A DNA stretch of 64,000 nucleotides from Kluyvera sichuanensis (GTDB lineage: Bacteria; Pseudomonadota; Gammaproteobacteria; Enterobacterales; Enterobacteriaceae). A program made the translations under genes and the position numbers. Under the pieces are notes generated by a model. That model searched no databases, had not been told where the DNA came from, and was given only the letters and a program-made list of their open reading frames with translations. The DNA lies in NCBI RefSeq assembly GCF_014218705.1, contig NZ_JABBJF010000015.1, positions 1 through 64,000 on the forward strand, written 5' to 3'. Shown in pieces: positions 26,619-36,039 of this stretch (positions within the stretch are counted from its first letter, which is position 1; each line of letters starts with the position of its first letter).

Positions 26619-27725
26619 ATGTGCAGAAGCCACGTCGTTATCCGCCTGTTTATTCTGCTGGTTGTGGCCTGCGGCTGCCCGCGCGTGTGGGCGGAAAGCT
26701 GCAGTAATACCATCGGCGATATGACGATCAATACCCAGAACATACAGTATCTGCCCACGCTACCGGTGAACTCGCAGATGTCACACTCTATGGCCGACAA
26801 CGGCAGCGGGGTGCGATTTACCTGCGATCTCCAACTGCCCGCCGCGGACTGGAAGCGGGTGGTTTATCAGCAGATGGATACCTCGGGCTCGGCGTTGGCC
26901 GTCAACGGGGTGCATATTTTCGCCACTCAGCTTTCGGGGCTTGGCTATTCGTTGGGCTTTCAGTGCAACGGCGGTGCGGTGCACTATATCGACGGCAGTA
27001 GTTCTCCGGCAGGAAGTCACTCGGCGACGATTTGCGACAGCGATGATCTGCCGGCGCTGCTGACGCAAAAAGAGATCGTGATTAAAGCCTACGTCACTTT
27101 CTACAAAACCGGCGATGTGAATCTGTCCGGTGGCAACCACACCAACGTGAACGCCCAGCCGCAGGTTGGCAAACTGTTTGTGGAGCAGCGATCCTCGGCG
27201 GTCAACGGCACGACCAGTACATCGCCGACCTTTCTGGGGCTCTCGGCGCTGAACGTGGATATCGGCGCCAGTGGCAGTTGTCAGGTGACCACGCCGACCA
27301 TCAACGTGAAGTTGGGTGCGGTGAATAAAACGGAGTTTAAGGGGGTGAATACCACCGGTGGCACCGCGCAAAACTTTGCGATCCCGGTTTACTGTTCCCA
27401 ACCTACCGATGTGCGCATTGGCTTTTTTGGTCAGGAAGCCGACCCGGCATTCCCGGATACGCTGGCGATTACGCAGATGAGCGGCGCGGCTGGCGGCGTC
27501 GGCGTGAAGCTGAGCTACGGCAACAACGGCGCGCCCGCCCCGGCTGCGGGGACGGCGGTACGTATCAACGAAGCGGCTAATCTGCCTCTGCTGAAAACGG
27601 TGAAGGCAAGCCAGGCCGCTAACGCCGAGCGCATTAACTATACCGCCCAGTATGTGCAGACCGGCAGCGTGGTGAGTGCGGGGATGGCGAACAGTATGGC
27701 GACGTTTACGCTTATTTATAACTGA
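26619..27725 (+). CDS. Fimbrial tip adhesin (two-domain)
   Basis: 368 residues. ATG at 26619 with AAAAGG upstream. Signal peptide to about residue 25 (VWA-ESCSN). An N-terminal lectin-like domain (about 25-210, several Cys) is followed by a pilin domain (about 215-368) with SGSCQV, a second Cys in VYCSQP and the C-terminal MATFTLIYN donor strand. This architecture is that of FimH-like adhesins; the receptor is not predictable. Last gene of the four-gene operon. Confidence 0.88.
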   Translation: MCRSHVVIRLFILLVVACGCPRVWAESCSNTIGDMTINTQNIQYLPTLPVNSQMSHSMADNGSGVRFTCDLQLPAADWKRVVYQQMDTSGSALAVNGVHIFATQLSGLGYSLGFQCNGGAVHYIDGSSSPAGSHSATICDSDDLPALLTQKEIVIKAYVTFYKTGDVNLSGGNHTNVNAQPQVGKLFVEQRSSAVNGTTSTSPTFLGLSALNVDIGASGSCQVTTPTINVKLGAVNKTEFKGVNTTGGTAQNFAIPVYCSQPTDVRIGFFGQEADPAFPDTLAITQMSGAAGGVGVKLSYGNNGAPAPAAGTAVRINEAANLPLLKTVKASQAANAERINYTAQYVQTGSVVSAGMANSMATFTLIYN

Positions 27726-27730
27726 GGATG

Positions 27731-27798
27731 GGGAGAGGGAGAAAACCGCACAGTTCGGTCCCCTCGCCCCTTTGAGGAGAGGGTTAGGGTGAGGGGGA
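27731..27798. repeat. Intergenic GC-rich dispersed-repeat-like element
   Basis: The segment reads, on the minus strand, like the CCCTCACCC-TAACCCTCTCC type repeat found between genes in many enterobacteria. CCCCTCGCCCC and GGGTGAGGGG can pair. It separates the convergent fimbrial and iron-uptake units and may terminate both. Confidence 0.55.
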
Positions 27799-27808
27799 AA
27801 AGACATCA

Positions 27809-28819
27809 CTACTGCGCAGGCTTCTGCGCGTGCAAAATCCGCTGCGTCTCATCGTCACTGAGTGTGTAATCAAAGAAGCGCTGATAGAAATCCTGCGTCA
27901 CCTTCGCCATATCCACCCCAGGGAAACTGGCAGGGTGCAGCATCAGCGCCGCCCACTGGATCTGCAGTGCGCTTTCGGTGCCGTAACGATCCCACGGGAA
28001 TACCCCGGCCGGGTTTTGCAGCACCTTGCCGTTTTTCACCGCCTTGAGCTCCGAGAACAGCGCCGCGTAAGGTGAGTCGGCAATCTGCCCGCTGTTTGCC
28101 CCGAGAATAATCACGTCCGGTTGCCAGGTAAGCACCCGCTCCGGCGACACCTCTTTCATATTGCCCTGAATCTCCGCCGCCGCATTTTTACCCCCGGCGA
28201 GGTGAATCCAGGTATCAATCAGCGTCTGGCTGCCGTCCACCTTCAGCGGCTTCAGCGACTGAATATGCAGCACGCTGGGCCGCTGTTCGGCGGTCAGCCC
28301 GCGCATTTTGCTTTGTACGGTATCAATGGTGGTTTGCAGATACTGGTTATAGGCCTTTGCCCTCGCCCGCGCGTCGTCGGTACCCAACACCTCGGCGGTG
28401 GTGGTGACCGATTTCATCAGCGATGGATAGTCGGTAAAGGCCATTTGTAGCGTAGGCAGCCCTGCCTGGCGGTAGCTCTCCGCTTTATCATTGCCCGCAG
28501 AGGTGAACACCACGTCCACCTTTTTAGCCAACAGGCTTTCGGGATTAAATGCGGTACCGCGAACCTGCAGAGCCTGATTCAACGTCGGCGCGATTTTGAA
28601 CATCCACGGCTGGCTTTCCGGATGGTTGACGGTGGCGACGATTTTACTGCCCGCCCCTAGGGTCATCAGCACCGAGTGGTGCGCAAACCAGCCGTCGGCG
28701 ATGGTGTTCACCTGGTCGGGAACGGTAACGGTATGACCGGCATCATCCACGACCTGGCGGGAAGCCAGGGCGGGGAAAGCCAGCCAGGCGCAGAGTAACC
28801 ACGCTTGGCGACGTTTCAT
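27809..28819 (-). CDS. Periplasmic iron-complex/corrinoid-type ABC binding protein
   Basis: 336 residues. Signal peptide MKRRQAWLLCAWLAFPALA. A class III (FecB/BtuF-like) binding fold with two Rossmann lobes: RQVVDDAGHTVTVPDQVNTI at the start and VDVVFTSAGNDKAESYRQAGLPT in the first lobe. Translated 11 bp after the TonB receptor gene, so both serve the same ligand, probably a ferric siderophore. No permease or ATPase gene is linked; these must be encoded elsewhere or shared. Confidence 0.85.
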   Translation of the reverse strand: MKRRQAWLLCAWLAFPALASRQVVDDAGHTVTVPDQVNTIADGWFAHHSVLMTLGAGSKIVATVNHPESQPWMFKIAPTLNQALQVRGTAFNPESLLAKKVDVVFTSAGNDKAESYRQAGLPTLQMAFTDYPSLMKSVTTTAEVLGTDDARARAKAYNQYLQTTIDTVQSKMRGLTAEQRPSVLHIQSLKPLKVDGSQTLIDTWIHLAGGKNAAAEIQGNMKEVSPERVLTWQPDVIILGANSGQIADSPYAALFSELKAVKNGKVLQNPAGVFPWDRYGTESALQIQWAALMLHPASFPGVDMAKVTQDFYQRFFDYTLSDDETQRILHAQKPAQ

Positions 28820-28830
28820 CTACTTACTCC

Positions 28831-30957
28831 TTAAAAATCAATCTGCATAGAGAGTTGAGCCTCTCGCGGTGCTCCAAGCTGAGCGCTGGCGTTGCCTGCG
28901 CCGGTATAACCGGTTAATGCGCCCGGAACCACGTTGGTCCAGTAGCGGCGGTTAGTCAGGTTGGTGACATCCAGACGGAAGGTCACGGGGGTGTTGTACA
29001 TTCGGGTGGCATAGCTTGCCCCGGCATCAACCGTGGTGTAGCTGCCTACCCAGCTGTCATTGGCGTTATCGGTCGCGCGGCGGCCAACGTAGCGCACGTT
29101 GGTATCCACATCGACGCCCGGTAGCTGCTCAATGCTGTAAACCGCCAGCATACTTGCGGTGAAGCGCGGTACGCCGACCACCTGTTTGCCGTCGGCGCTG
29201 GCGTCTTTGGTGTCGTGCAGGCGTGGATCAAGCCAGGTCGCGCCGCCGAACAGGCGTAGGTTATGGGTGACGTGGCCGTCGGCCATCAGCTCCAGCCCGC
29301 GGTTTTTCTGCGTGCCGTCCTGGGCGAAATCGCCGCTGTCATTGGTATACGCGAAAGGACGCTTCGCCTGGAACAGCGCCGCGGAGAGCATCAGGTCGCG
29401 CATTGGGGCATATTTCGCGCCCACTTCCACCTGATGGCTGCGGTACGGGTCGAGGATCTGCCCGGCGTTGTTTGCGCCGCTCGGCGCGGTATCGCCCTGC
29501 TGCATGCTGTCAGCCCAGGTGGTGTAGAGCGTGATGTTATCGATAGGTTTGTACATCAGGCTGGCCGAACCGCTGGCGCCGTTATCTTTTTTGTCGCTGG
29601 TCTGTGAGCCGGTCTTGTTGTAGTTGCTGACCGTAAACAGGTTTTCGCTACCCGAAAGCAGCAGGCTCCACTGCGGGCTGAAGTGCAGGGTGTCGCTCAG
29701 CAGGAAAGCATGCTGGGTGGTGGTCGCTGATTGATAGCGCTTATTAAAGTCTGGATACGGCGGACGTGGGTAGACCGGGTGTTGATCCAGTGAGGATTTA
29801 CCCAGCGTAAAGGTGCCGCCGTCGACCGGGTTATAGTTTTTCCACACGAAGCCGCGCACCCCGGTGCTGATGTCGTGGGTCAGCCAGCCGGTGTCGACGC
29901 TGCCGGTCAGGTTCGCCATATAGCTGTTGATGGTAAAGCGGCTGGCGGCGGAGTCGGAGGTCGTGGTGGTGTAGCTGCCATGATTATCGGTCAGGGTATT
30001 GGTGACGGTGGTGGATTCGCGGTCGGCAATCTGACGCAGCACGCCGACGTCCAACAGCCAGTTGCCGTCAAAGTCATGCTTCAGGTGCAGGCTGGCGGTG
30101 CTGGTTTCATCATCGTTACCAGCATAGCTCTGGCCGTACTGCGCTTTGGTCGGGTCGAGCGGGGAAGGGAAATGCACCCCTTTTGCCAGCGCGAAGGAAC
30201 CCGGCATGCCTTTTTCGTAGTAGTGATAGTAGCTGAAGTTGCTCTCGAGCACCGTTTTATCAGTGAGCTGGAAGTCGAGGCCAAGACCGGCATACTGACG
30301 ACGTTTGTGGCTGCCGCTGGTGTAACCGTGGCCTTCGTCGTTGAGCAGGTTGAGGCGGTATTTCACGCGGTCGCCGTCATCGATCGGGCCGCTAAAGTCC
30401 ATTGAGGTCAGCGTGCCGTTGCCGGTGCTGCCGCCGACGGTCACGCGGTGCAGCGGGGTATCCGTCGGGCGTTTGGAGACCAGGTTAAACATCCCCGCCG
30501 GGTTCGCCGGGCCGTACAGCGAGCCCGCCAGGCCGCTCAGCACTTCAACGCTCTGGAACTGCTCGGCCGGATATTCGGTGGTGGAGACGGCGTTCAGGCC
30601 ATCAATCATATGGTTCTGCACCACGCTGCCCTGCATGCCGCGGGTTTGTGGGCGAACCCCGTCACCCTGTACGGAAGGCATATAACGATAGACATCTTTG
30701 ACGCTTTTGAGCTGCTGCTCGTTGATAAGCGGCGAGGAGAGGGTCTGAACTGACCAGGGAACATCCATCACCGTCCGTTTACCCAGACTACCTAAAGTGG
30801 CCTGCTTCTCTGAAGCCGGTGGCTCCTGCGCGCTGCTGTTATCGGCAGCGCTGGCAGAGACCACCATGGTGTCCTCCGCATAGCCAGATTGCGACATCGC
30901 CAGGCACGAGAATGCCAGGAGCCCCGAAGCGAGCGGTATTGTTTTATTATCGAACAT
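28831..30957 (-). CDS. TonB-dependent siderophore receptor
   Basis: 708 residues. Signal peptide 1-27, TonB box near DTMVVSAS (29-36), plug domain (about 55-165) with the conserved QGDGVRPQTRGMQGS and SVEVLSGLAGSLYGPANPAGMFNLVSKRPT, then a 22-strand barrel ending in QIDF with C-terminal Phe. The plug resembles the FhuE/FiuA/hydroxamate receptor group. It brings a ferric siderophore into the periplasm for the adjacent binding protein. Confidence 0.9.
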   Translation of the reverse strand: MFDNKTIPLASGLLAFSCLAMSQSGYAEDTMVVSASAADNSSAQEPPASEKQATLGSLGKRTVMDVPWSVQTLSSPLINEQQLKSVKDVYRYMPSVQGDGVRPQTRGMQGSVVQNHMIDGLNAVSTTEYPAEQFQSVEVLSGLAGSLYGPANPAGMFNLVSKRPTDTPLHRVTVGGSTGNGTLTSMDFSGPIDDGDRVKYRLNLLNDEGHGYTSGSHKRRQYAGLGLDFQLTDKTVLESNFSYYHYYEKGMPGSFALAKGVHFPSPLDPTKAQYGQSYAGNDDETSTASLHLKHDFDGNWLLDVGVLRQIADRESTTVTNTLTDNHGSYTTTTSDSAASRFTINSYMANLTGSVDTGWLTHDISTGVRGFVWKNYNPVDGGTFTLGKSSLDQHPVYPRPPYPDFNKRYQSATTTQHAFLLSDTLHFSPQWSLLLSGSENLFTVSNYNKTGSQTSDKKDNGASGSASLMYKPIDNITLYTTWADSMQQGDTAPSGANNAGQILDPYRSHQVEVGAKYAPMRDLMLSAALFQAKRPFAYTNDSGDFAQDGTQKNRGLELMADGHVTHNLRLFGGATWLDPRLHDTKDASADGKQVVGVPRFTASMLAVYSIEQLPGVDVDTNVRYVGRRATDNANDSWVGSYTTVDAGASYATRMYNTPVTFRLDVTNLTNRRYWTNVVPGALTGYTGAGNASAQLGAPREAQLSMQIDF

Positions 30958-30990
30958 TTTTAAATTCAGTGTGTTAGCCGAAAGACTGGT

Positions 30991-31005
30991 GGTAACCGGG
31001 TTACC
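30991..31005. promoter_or_regulatory. Palindrome upstream of the siderophore receptor
   Basis: GGTAACC-G-GGTTACC is a perfect 7-bp inverted repeat, 34-48 bp upstream of the receptor ATG. It does not resemble a Fur box, and I see no good Fur box between 30958 and 31182. It may be a site for another regulator, such as an AraC- or GntR-type protein. Confidence 0.4.
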
Positions 31006-31138
31006 ATCTACGCATGAGGGGAACAGCTATTATTATTTGTATGACGAATATCATGGGGAATGTCGTTATATATGTCAATACATAGCGAGTGGTAGGTAAA
31101 ACGGGAGGCAGATGTGTAGCGTTGTTATGACAGGCATA

Positions 31139-31166
31139 AAAAAAGCCGCATTAGCGGCTTTTTTTG
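31139..31166. terminator. Terminator after the 11-mer repeat protein gene
   Basis: The stem AAAAGCCGC/GCGGCTTTT with loop ATTA and T-runs in both directions lies 17 bp beyond the stop codon of the minus-strand gene. Confidence 0.85.
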
Positions 31167-31182
31167 ACTTAGTAACGTATTG

Positions 31183-31605
31183 TTATTCGCTGACTTTTTT
31201 CTCAAGCTCAGCGGCACCGTCTTTGGTTTTATCCCAGCCTTTCTGCGCCCCTTCTTTAGTGGCGTCCCACCCTTTCTGGGAAACATCTTTGGTTTTATTC
31301 CAGCCTTTCTGGGCGCCTTCTTTGGTGGCATCCCACCCTTTTTCGGTCCCTTCTTTGGTTTTATGCCAGGTTTTCTGAGCGCCTTCGCTCACCTGACTAC
31401 CTACGCTGTCGCTCTTACCTTCGGTGGCGTGCTTAGATTTCAGCTTAAGCTCTTCACCCTGGTTCTGTGCCTGATGCAGTTTTTCTTTCGCGGTATTCGC
31501 GTTTGCCTGTGCCTGGGCAACCGTGTCGTCGGTGGCGTGTGTGGTCGCTGCGAAAACAGGGGAAGCCAGCAGAAGCGCTGAAAGTGCAATTGTTGTTTTT
31601 TTCAT
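31183..31605 (-). CDS. Periplasmic LEA-like protein with 11-residue repeats
   Basis: 140 residues. Signal peptide MKKTTIALSALLLASPVFA. A charged helical region (25-75) is followed by five tandem 11-mers at residues 79-133 with consensus GWDATKEGAQK, with residues 2-3 and 4-7 nearly constant. Two copies are identical at the protein level, and the pattern alternates as a 22-mer. An 11-residue period with Lys/Glu at fixed positions is the hallmark of group 3 LEA and apolipoprotein-like amphipathic helices, which coat membranes or protect proteins during desiccation. The tryptophan in every repeat is unusual. I do not recognise a named orthologue. Likely monocistronic, with its own terminator. 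Confidence 0.8.
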   Translation of the reverse strand: MKKTTIALSALLLASPVFAATTHATDDTVAQAQANANTAKEKLHQAQNQGEELKLKSKHATEGKSDSVGSQVSEGAQKTWHKTKEGTEKGWDATKEGAQKGWNKTKDVSQKGWDATKEGAQKGWDKTKDGAAELEKKVSE

Positions 31606-31741
31606 AACAAATCCTCATCAGTTTGTGAGCGTTAGAAAGGATGGCACAGACGTTTGGATGAGGCTTTAGGAATAAACTGTAATTGAATCATCGTGTTCCA
31701 ATAGGCGGTTTTGGCGAGTGCGCTAAACCGCCTGTGAATCA

Positions 31742-32509
31742 TCATCTTTCCAGTACGATCAGCGGGGCGTCATCGCGGGTTCGGGTCACGGCGACTTCCG
31801 CTTGATAGAGGTTACGCAGCGCGGATTCTGTCAGCACTTCCTGCGGTGTGCCGTTATCGACAACCTGGCCTTTTTCCAGCAGCACGATACGGTCGGCGTA
31901 GCGTGCGGCAAGGTTGAGGTCGTGCAGTACGCAGCAGACGTTAAACTGCCGCAGCTGCACCAGCTCGCGCAGCAGGCGGAACAACTGCTGCTGGTGGTGA
32001 ATATCCAGCGCCGAGGTGGGCTCGTCGAGAAACAGCCACTTTGGCGTGGGTTCCGGCTCCCAAAGCTGCACCAGCAGGCGCGCCAGCTGTACCCGCTGCT
32101 GTTCGCCGCCGGAGAGATGGCGATAATCGCGGGCGGCCAGTTCACGGCAGCCGCATAGCGCCATAATGTGCTCCGTCTCATCGCGCGGGTTGCTGCTGCG
32201 ATGCGGGTGGCGGCCCATGCGGATCACCTCCATCACGCTAAAGGGAAACGCCATATCCTGGTTCTGGCGCATCACCGCGCGAGTGCGGGCTAACGTCTCC
32301 GTCGGCCACTCCTCCAGCGCTTTGCCAAACATCGAGCAGGTGCCGCTATCGGGTTTCAGGTAACCGGTCAGCTGGCGCAATAGGGTGGATTTGCCCGCGC
32401 CGTTGGGGCCAAGAATAGCGACTATCTCTGCGCCGGGAAGCGTTAGCGAAACGTTATGGGTCAGGCGACGGCCGTTGATGCTGTAGGTGAGATTCCGGGC
32501 TTCAATCAT
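31742..32509 (-). CDS. hmuV: Haem ABC transporter ATPase
   Basis: 255 residues. Walker [10 protein letters not shown] (about 34-42), Q-loop [19 protein letters not shown], signature [15 protein letters not shown], Walker [14 protein letters not shown]-loop [15 protein letters not shown]. The ATG at 32509 shares ATGA with the permease stop and has GGAG upstream; a start ten codons earlier is less likely. Energises haem import through the permease. Last gene of the seven-gene haem operon. Confidence 0.95.
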   Translation of the reverse strand: MIEARNLTYSINGRRLTHNVSLTLPGAEIVAILGPNGAGKSTLLRQLTGYLKPDSGTCSMFGKALEEWPTETLARTRAVMRQNQDMAFPFSVMEVIRMGRHPHRSSNPRDETEHIMALCGCRELAARDYRHLSGGEQQRVQLARLLVQLWEPEPTPKWLFLDEPTSALDIHHQQQLFRLLRELVQLRQFNVCCVLHDLNLAARYADRIVLLEKGQVVDNGTPQEVLTESALRNLYQAEVAVTRTRDDAPLIVLER

Positions 32510-33498
32510 AGTGCTCTCCGTGTCCGCAGGATCAGCCAAAGAAAATAGGGGCCGCCAATCAGGCTGGTGAGCAGGCCGACCGGCATTTCAGCGGGCTGTA
32601 CCAGCGTGCGCGCCAGGGTATCCGCAACCAGCAGAAGGCAGGCTCCGGCCAGCGTTGAGCAGGGCAGCAGCCAGCGGTGGTCGGCGCCGATGGTCATGCG
32701 GATAAGATGCGGAATGACCAGGCCGATAAAGCCAATCACGCCGCTTACCGACACCGCAGCGCCCACCAGCAGGGAGCTGAGCAACAGCAGCAGTTGGCGT
32801 TTTCGCTTGACGTTCACGCCGAGGTAGTGCGCCTCTTCATCGCCCAGTTGCAGCAGGTTCAGCGTGGTGGCAAGCCAGGCGGTGGCGATCATCGCTGGCA
32901 GTGCAAACGAGGCGGCAACCAGCAGCGTAGGCCACTGCGCCTGCCCCAGGCTGCCCATCATCCATAGGGTCAGCTGACGCAACTGCTGTTCATCGCCGAC
33001 GTAGCTCAGGATGCTGATCGCCGCGCCGCAGAGCGCGTTGATGGCGATCCCCGCCAGCAGCAGCTGGATCATGCCGCCGTGCTGGTGGCGCAGGCTAATC
33101 AGGAAGATCACGGCGCACACCACCAGGCTGCCGACGACGGCGAAAATCATCTGTTCGTACAGCAGAAAAGCCGCGGGGAGCGAAACGGGGAAGATAATGG
33201 CGACACCAACCATCAGCGCCGAGCCGCTGCTCACCCCTAACAGACCGGGGTCGGCCATCGGGTTACGAAATAGCCCCTGCATGATCACCCCGGCGGTAGC
33301 CAGCGCGCCGCCAACCAGCACCGCCAGCAGCACGCGCGGAAGACGAATGTTGAGCCAGATGTCGCGGTAGTGCGCATCCTGCAACGAGGCAAAGGTGATT
33401 TTTAGCGCCCCCTGGCTGGCACCGACCAGCACGAGCGTCGCCAGCATCAGCAGCAGGCCGATAAAAACGCTGAAAGAAGAGAGTGAATCCTTGAACAC
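32506..33498 (-). CDS. hmuU: Haem ABC transporter permease (FecCD family)
   Basis: 330 residues with 9-10 membrane helices typical of FecCD/BtuC permeases: [44 protein letters not shown] at the front (the RLPR...NPLADP signature) and [16 protein letters not shown] in the second half. Moves haem from the binding protein into the cytoplasm. A 50-bp gap separates it from the broken chuY. Confidence 0.95.
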   Translation of the reverse strand: MFKDSLSSFSVFIGLLLMLATLVLVGASQGALKITFASLQDAHYRDIWLNIRLPRVLLAVLVGGALATAGVIMQGLFRNPMADPGLLGVSSGSALMVGVAIIFPVSLPAAFLLYEQMIFAVVGSLVVCAVIFLISLRHQHGGMIQLLLAGIAINALCGAAISILSYVGDEQQLRQLTLWMMGSLGQAQWPTLLVAASFALPAMIATAWLATTLNLLQLGDEEAHYLGVNVKRKRQLLLLLSSLLVGAAVSVSGVIGFIGLVIPHLIRMTIGADHRWLLPCSTLAGACLLLVADTLARTLVQPAEMPVGLLTSLIGGPYFLWLILRTRRAL

Positions 33499-33548
33499 GC
33501 AAAGCTCCGTTACATCGATGCGGCGCGATGTACCGCGCCGCAGGGGAA

Positions 33549-34175
33549 TTACGCCGGTTTGAGGCCCGGCTCAACCAGGCTGTAAATCTGCTGGTCGAGC
33601 GCCGGGGCGCTGGCTAACGCCTGAATATGCGCCGCGACGTCCGCGCGCTGCACAAATCCGTGGACTTCCTGTTGCTGCACGCGCAGTGCGTTACCGGTCG
33701 CCTCACCGCTAAGCAGCCCGGCAGGGCGCAGAATGGCGTAGTCCAGCGTGCTGGTTTGCAGCCAGCTTTCCGCCAGGCTTTTTTCACGCACGGCTTGACC
33801 AAACGCCGCTTTGGCACGCGGTGAGAGGAACGGCCAGCTGTCGCCGCAGCCGAGTTAGGTCACCAGAATCATCCGGCGAATGCCCGCTTTTTCGGCTTCA
33901 TCAATCACCGTGCGGTGGGCGAGATAATCCTGCGCGCCGCCCATGGTGGAGATAACCGTTGCCGTTTCACCGGCGGCCAGACAGGCCCTGGCGACCATGT
34001 CAGCGTCGCAGGCATCGCCAATAAAAACCTGTGCGCCCAGCGCTTCCAGCCGTGCGGCGGCCTCTGGGTTGCGCACCAGCGCGACCACCGGGCGTTTTTC
34101 TGCCAGTGCCAGTTCGGCCGTGAGCGCACCGACGCCTTTACCGCCCGCGCCAAACATTAACCACGGGGTCATCAT
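33549..34175 (-). pseudogene. chuY: chuY/hutY-like NAD(P)-binding anaerobilin reductase, nonsense-mutated
   Basis: A single frame of 209 codons aligns with the ChuY family (Rossmann start MFGAGGKGVGALTAELAL). It is interrupted by one TAA at codon 107 (33855-33857), right after RRMILVT. Both halves are otherwise well preserved: the second half reads LGCGDSWPFLSPRAKAAFGQ and continues to EPGLKPA. In this fold a Ser normally follows VT, so a TCA to TAA change is the simplest cause. ChuY reduces anaerobilin, the product of the radical-SAM enzyme ChuW. The start overlaps the hutX stop (ATGA). It could also be a sequencing error; a restart at the internal ATG at 33791 would only give a fragment. 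Confidence 0.9.
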
Positions 34176-34666
34176 GCCTCTCCCTTCAGCACGGCGGCGA
34201 GGGTACGGAAGGCGTCAACCTGCTCGCTCAGCAGCTGACGATGGTCGTCGCGGCCGAGGAAAATTTTAAACATTGCGCTGCCTGCGGCGTTAAAGAACAG
34301 GATTGAGGCGGTATCCATCGCCATAAATTTGCGTTCTACCAGGGCAATGTGGGTGCAGTTTTCTGCCTTGATATGCCCGGTCATGCCCTTCTTGCCGCGC
34401 AGGTTGAAGTAGCCGTGGCGGTGGAAGCCGGACGGCAGTTCGCCGGTGAATTCCAGAATCACATCGGCGGTGTGTACGAGCGTTGTGACTTTGCCCCATT
34501 CCGCGACGGTGTCCCACACGGTATCAAACTTGTCGCCTGTCACCAGCGTGTGGGATGGCAGGTTTTTTACCACCTCCAGCAGCGTGGTGTGGTACTGGCT
34601 GGCGATCGCTTCCAGCGTGCCGTCAGGCTCGGTTTTTAAAAAGTCCTGTAGGGATACGTTGCTCAT
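34172..34666 (-). CDS. hutX: Intracellular haem carrier HutX/ChuX
   Basis: 164 residues, HutX/ChuX/HuvX fold. Conserved pieces are FLKTEPDGTLEAIASQY, a central HRHGYFNLRGKKGMTGHI and CTHIALVERKFMAMDTASILFFN. It binds haem in the cytosol and hands it to downstream enzymes. 12 bp after hutW, and coupled to chuY. Confidence 0.95.
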   Translation of the reverse strand: MSNVSLQDFLKTEPDGTLEAIASQYHTTLLEVVKNLPSHTLVTGDKFDTVWDTVAEWGKVTTLVHTADVILEFTGELPSGFHRHGYFNLRGKKGMTGHIKAENCTHIALVERKFMAMDTASILFFNAAGSAMFKIFLGRDDHRQLLSEQVDAFRTLAAVLKGEA

Positions 34667-34678
34667 CGTTAACTCCTG

Positions 34679-36022
34679 TTATTGGGTTTCAACCGCAATG
34701 CGCGGTGCGTTAAGTGCCTGAATAAGTTCATCAAGAGACTGCAAAATGTTGCTTGCCCAGAAGCGTCCTTCGTTGGTCAGACGCAGGCAGGTTGAGTCGT
34801 CGCGCGTCAGCCCGGCGCGGTGCCATTGCGCCAGCAGCGGGGCGAGTTTCGCGGCGTGTGGAGTCAGTGCATCCAGCGGCACGCGAGCGGTTTCTACGCC
34901 AGACTGCAGCAGGTGCCGCCACTGGAAGCCGCGCTCGGCGGTACGCATCATCATCATCAGCGGCTTTTTGCCTGCGGCGATGGCGTCGTGCCAGGTATTG
35001 AGGTTGCGCTCGACCATCCACGAATAGCCGTTGACGGAGCCGCCCGCGCCGGAGCCCAGCGCCAGGCAGTCTGCGCCCTGTTTAATCAGTAAATTGTAGA
35101 GATTGCGCTCGCGGGTGGTGCGTGCCCAGTGGCTGTTGCTAATGCAGCGCCAGCCAGCCTGATCCATAAAGTCGCAGCCCTGAAGATAGAGGTCACGGCG
35201 TTCGGCGGGCTGCGGCACGCTGGTACGCCCGTTCTCAACCGCTTTGCCGAGCGGCGTGTTAGGCAGCAGGTTGAGAGCATAAAGGTCGACGCCGTCGAGG
35301 CCAATATCGCGGGCGATTGCCAGGTCTTCGCCCCACAGCGCGGCGTTCTGGCCGGGCAGACCAAACAACAGATCGCAGACCACCGCCGCGCGGTCGCGCT
35401 TGACCAGCCCTTCCATAAAGGCGATGGCGGTGGGGCCATCGGAGGTACGGGCCATCTTCTTACGAATTTTGCTGTTAAATGACTGAATGCCGATGGAGAA
35501 GCGGTTCGCGCCAGCGTCCAGACAGGCGTCGATTCGCGCATCGTCGAAGTTCAGCACCCGACCTTCAATGGTGATTTCACAGTCCGGTGCCAGCGGCAGG
35601 CGTTCGCGCAGGGTGGTGATAATGCGTGCCAGATCGCGGGCTGACAGCGCCGACGGCGTGCCGCCGCCGAAATAGACCGCGTGAATAGGCGCGGACTGGT
35701 GCAGCACGCTGTCGGCCTCCATTTCGATTTCACGCAGCAGCGCGTCGGTGTAACGCGCGCAGTGATCCTCTTCATAGCGGTTCTGGTAAAAGCCGCAGAA
35801 GGTGCAGTGGGTGGCGCAAAACGGAATGTGCAGATACAGCAGGCGCTTACGCGGCGGCGCGGCGTGGTTCAGCACCTCCTGCCAGGTTTGCTCAAGCTGT
35901 TCTTTGGCGATAGGCACCGCGCCGCGCCAGGGCATCGTCGCCCGGCGGTCTTTAAAGGGCTGGCCGCCCTCCAGCGCAAAGTGCGGGGTTAAATCCAGGT
36001 CGATAGGGGTATTCAACATCAT
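34679..36022 (-). CDS. hutW: Radical SAM anaerobic haem-degrading methyltransferase HutW/ChuW
   Basis: 447 residues, HemN-like radical SAM protein. The 4Fe-4S motif CATHCTFC (CxxxCxxC, about residues 69-76) is followed by GGGTPSALSARDL and RFSIGIQSFNSKIRKKM. ChuW methylates haem and opens the ring to give anaerobilin and free iron without oxygen. It depends on ChuY for clearing the product, which makes the chuY lesion relevant. 17 bp after the binding-protein gene. Confidence 0.95.
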   Translation of the reverse strand: MMLNTPIDLDLTPHFALEGGQPFKDRRATMPWRGAVPIAKEQLEQTWQEVLNHAAPPRKRLLYLHIPFCATHCTFCGFYQNRYEEDHCARYTDALLREIEMEADSVLHQSAPIHAVYFGGGTPSALSARDLARIITTLRERLPLAPDCEITIEGRVLNFDDARIDACLDAGANRFSIGIQSFNSKIRKKMARTSDGPTAIAFMEGLVKRDRAAVVCDLLFGLPGQNAALWGEDLAIARDIGLDGVDLYALNLLPNTPLGKAVENGRTSVPQPAERRDLYLQGCDFMDQAGWRCISNSHWARTTRERNLYNLLIKQGADCLALGSGAGGSVNGYSWMVERNLNTWHDAIAAGKKPLMMMMRTAERGFQWRHLLQSGVETARVPLDALTPHAAKLAPLLAQWHRAGLTRDDSTCLRLTNEGRFWASNILQSLDELIQALNAPRIAVETQ

Positions 36023-36039
36023 CGGTCTTTCAACATCCT

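Noticed and set aside
30958-31112. Fur box in front of the siderophore receptor
   Set aside because: GCTATTATTATTTGTATGA and nearby segments match the consensus at only about half of the positions, compared with 17 of 19 for the haem operon site.
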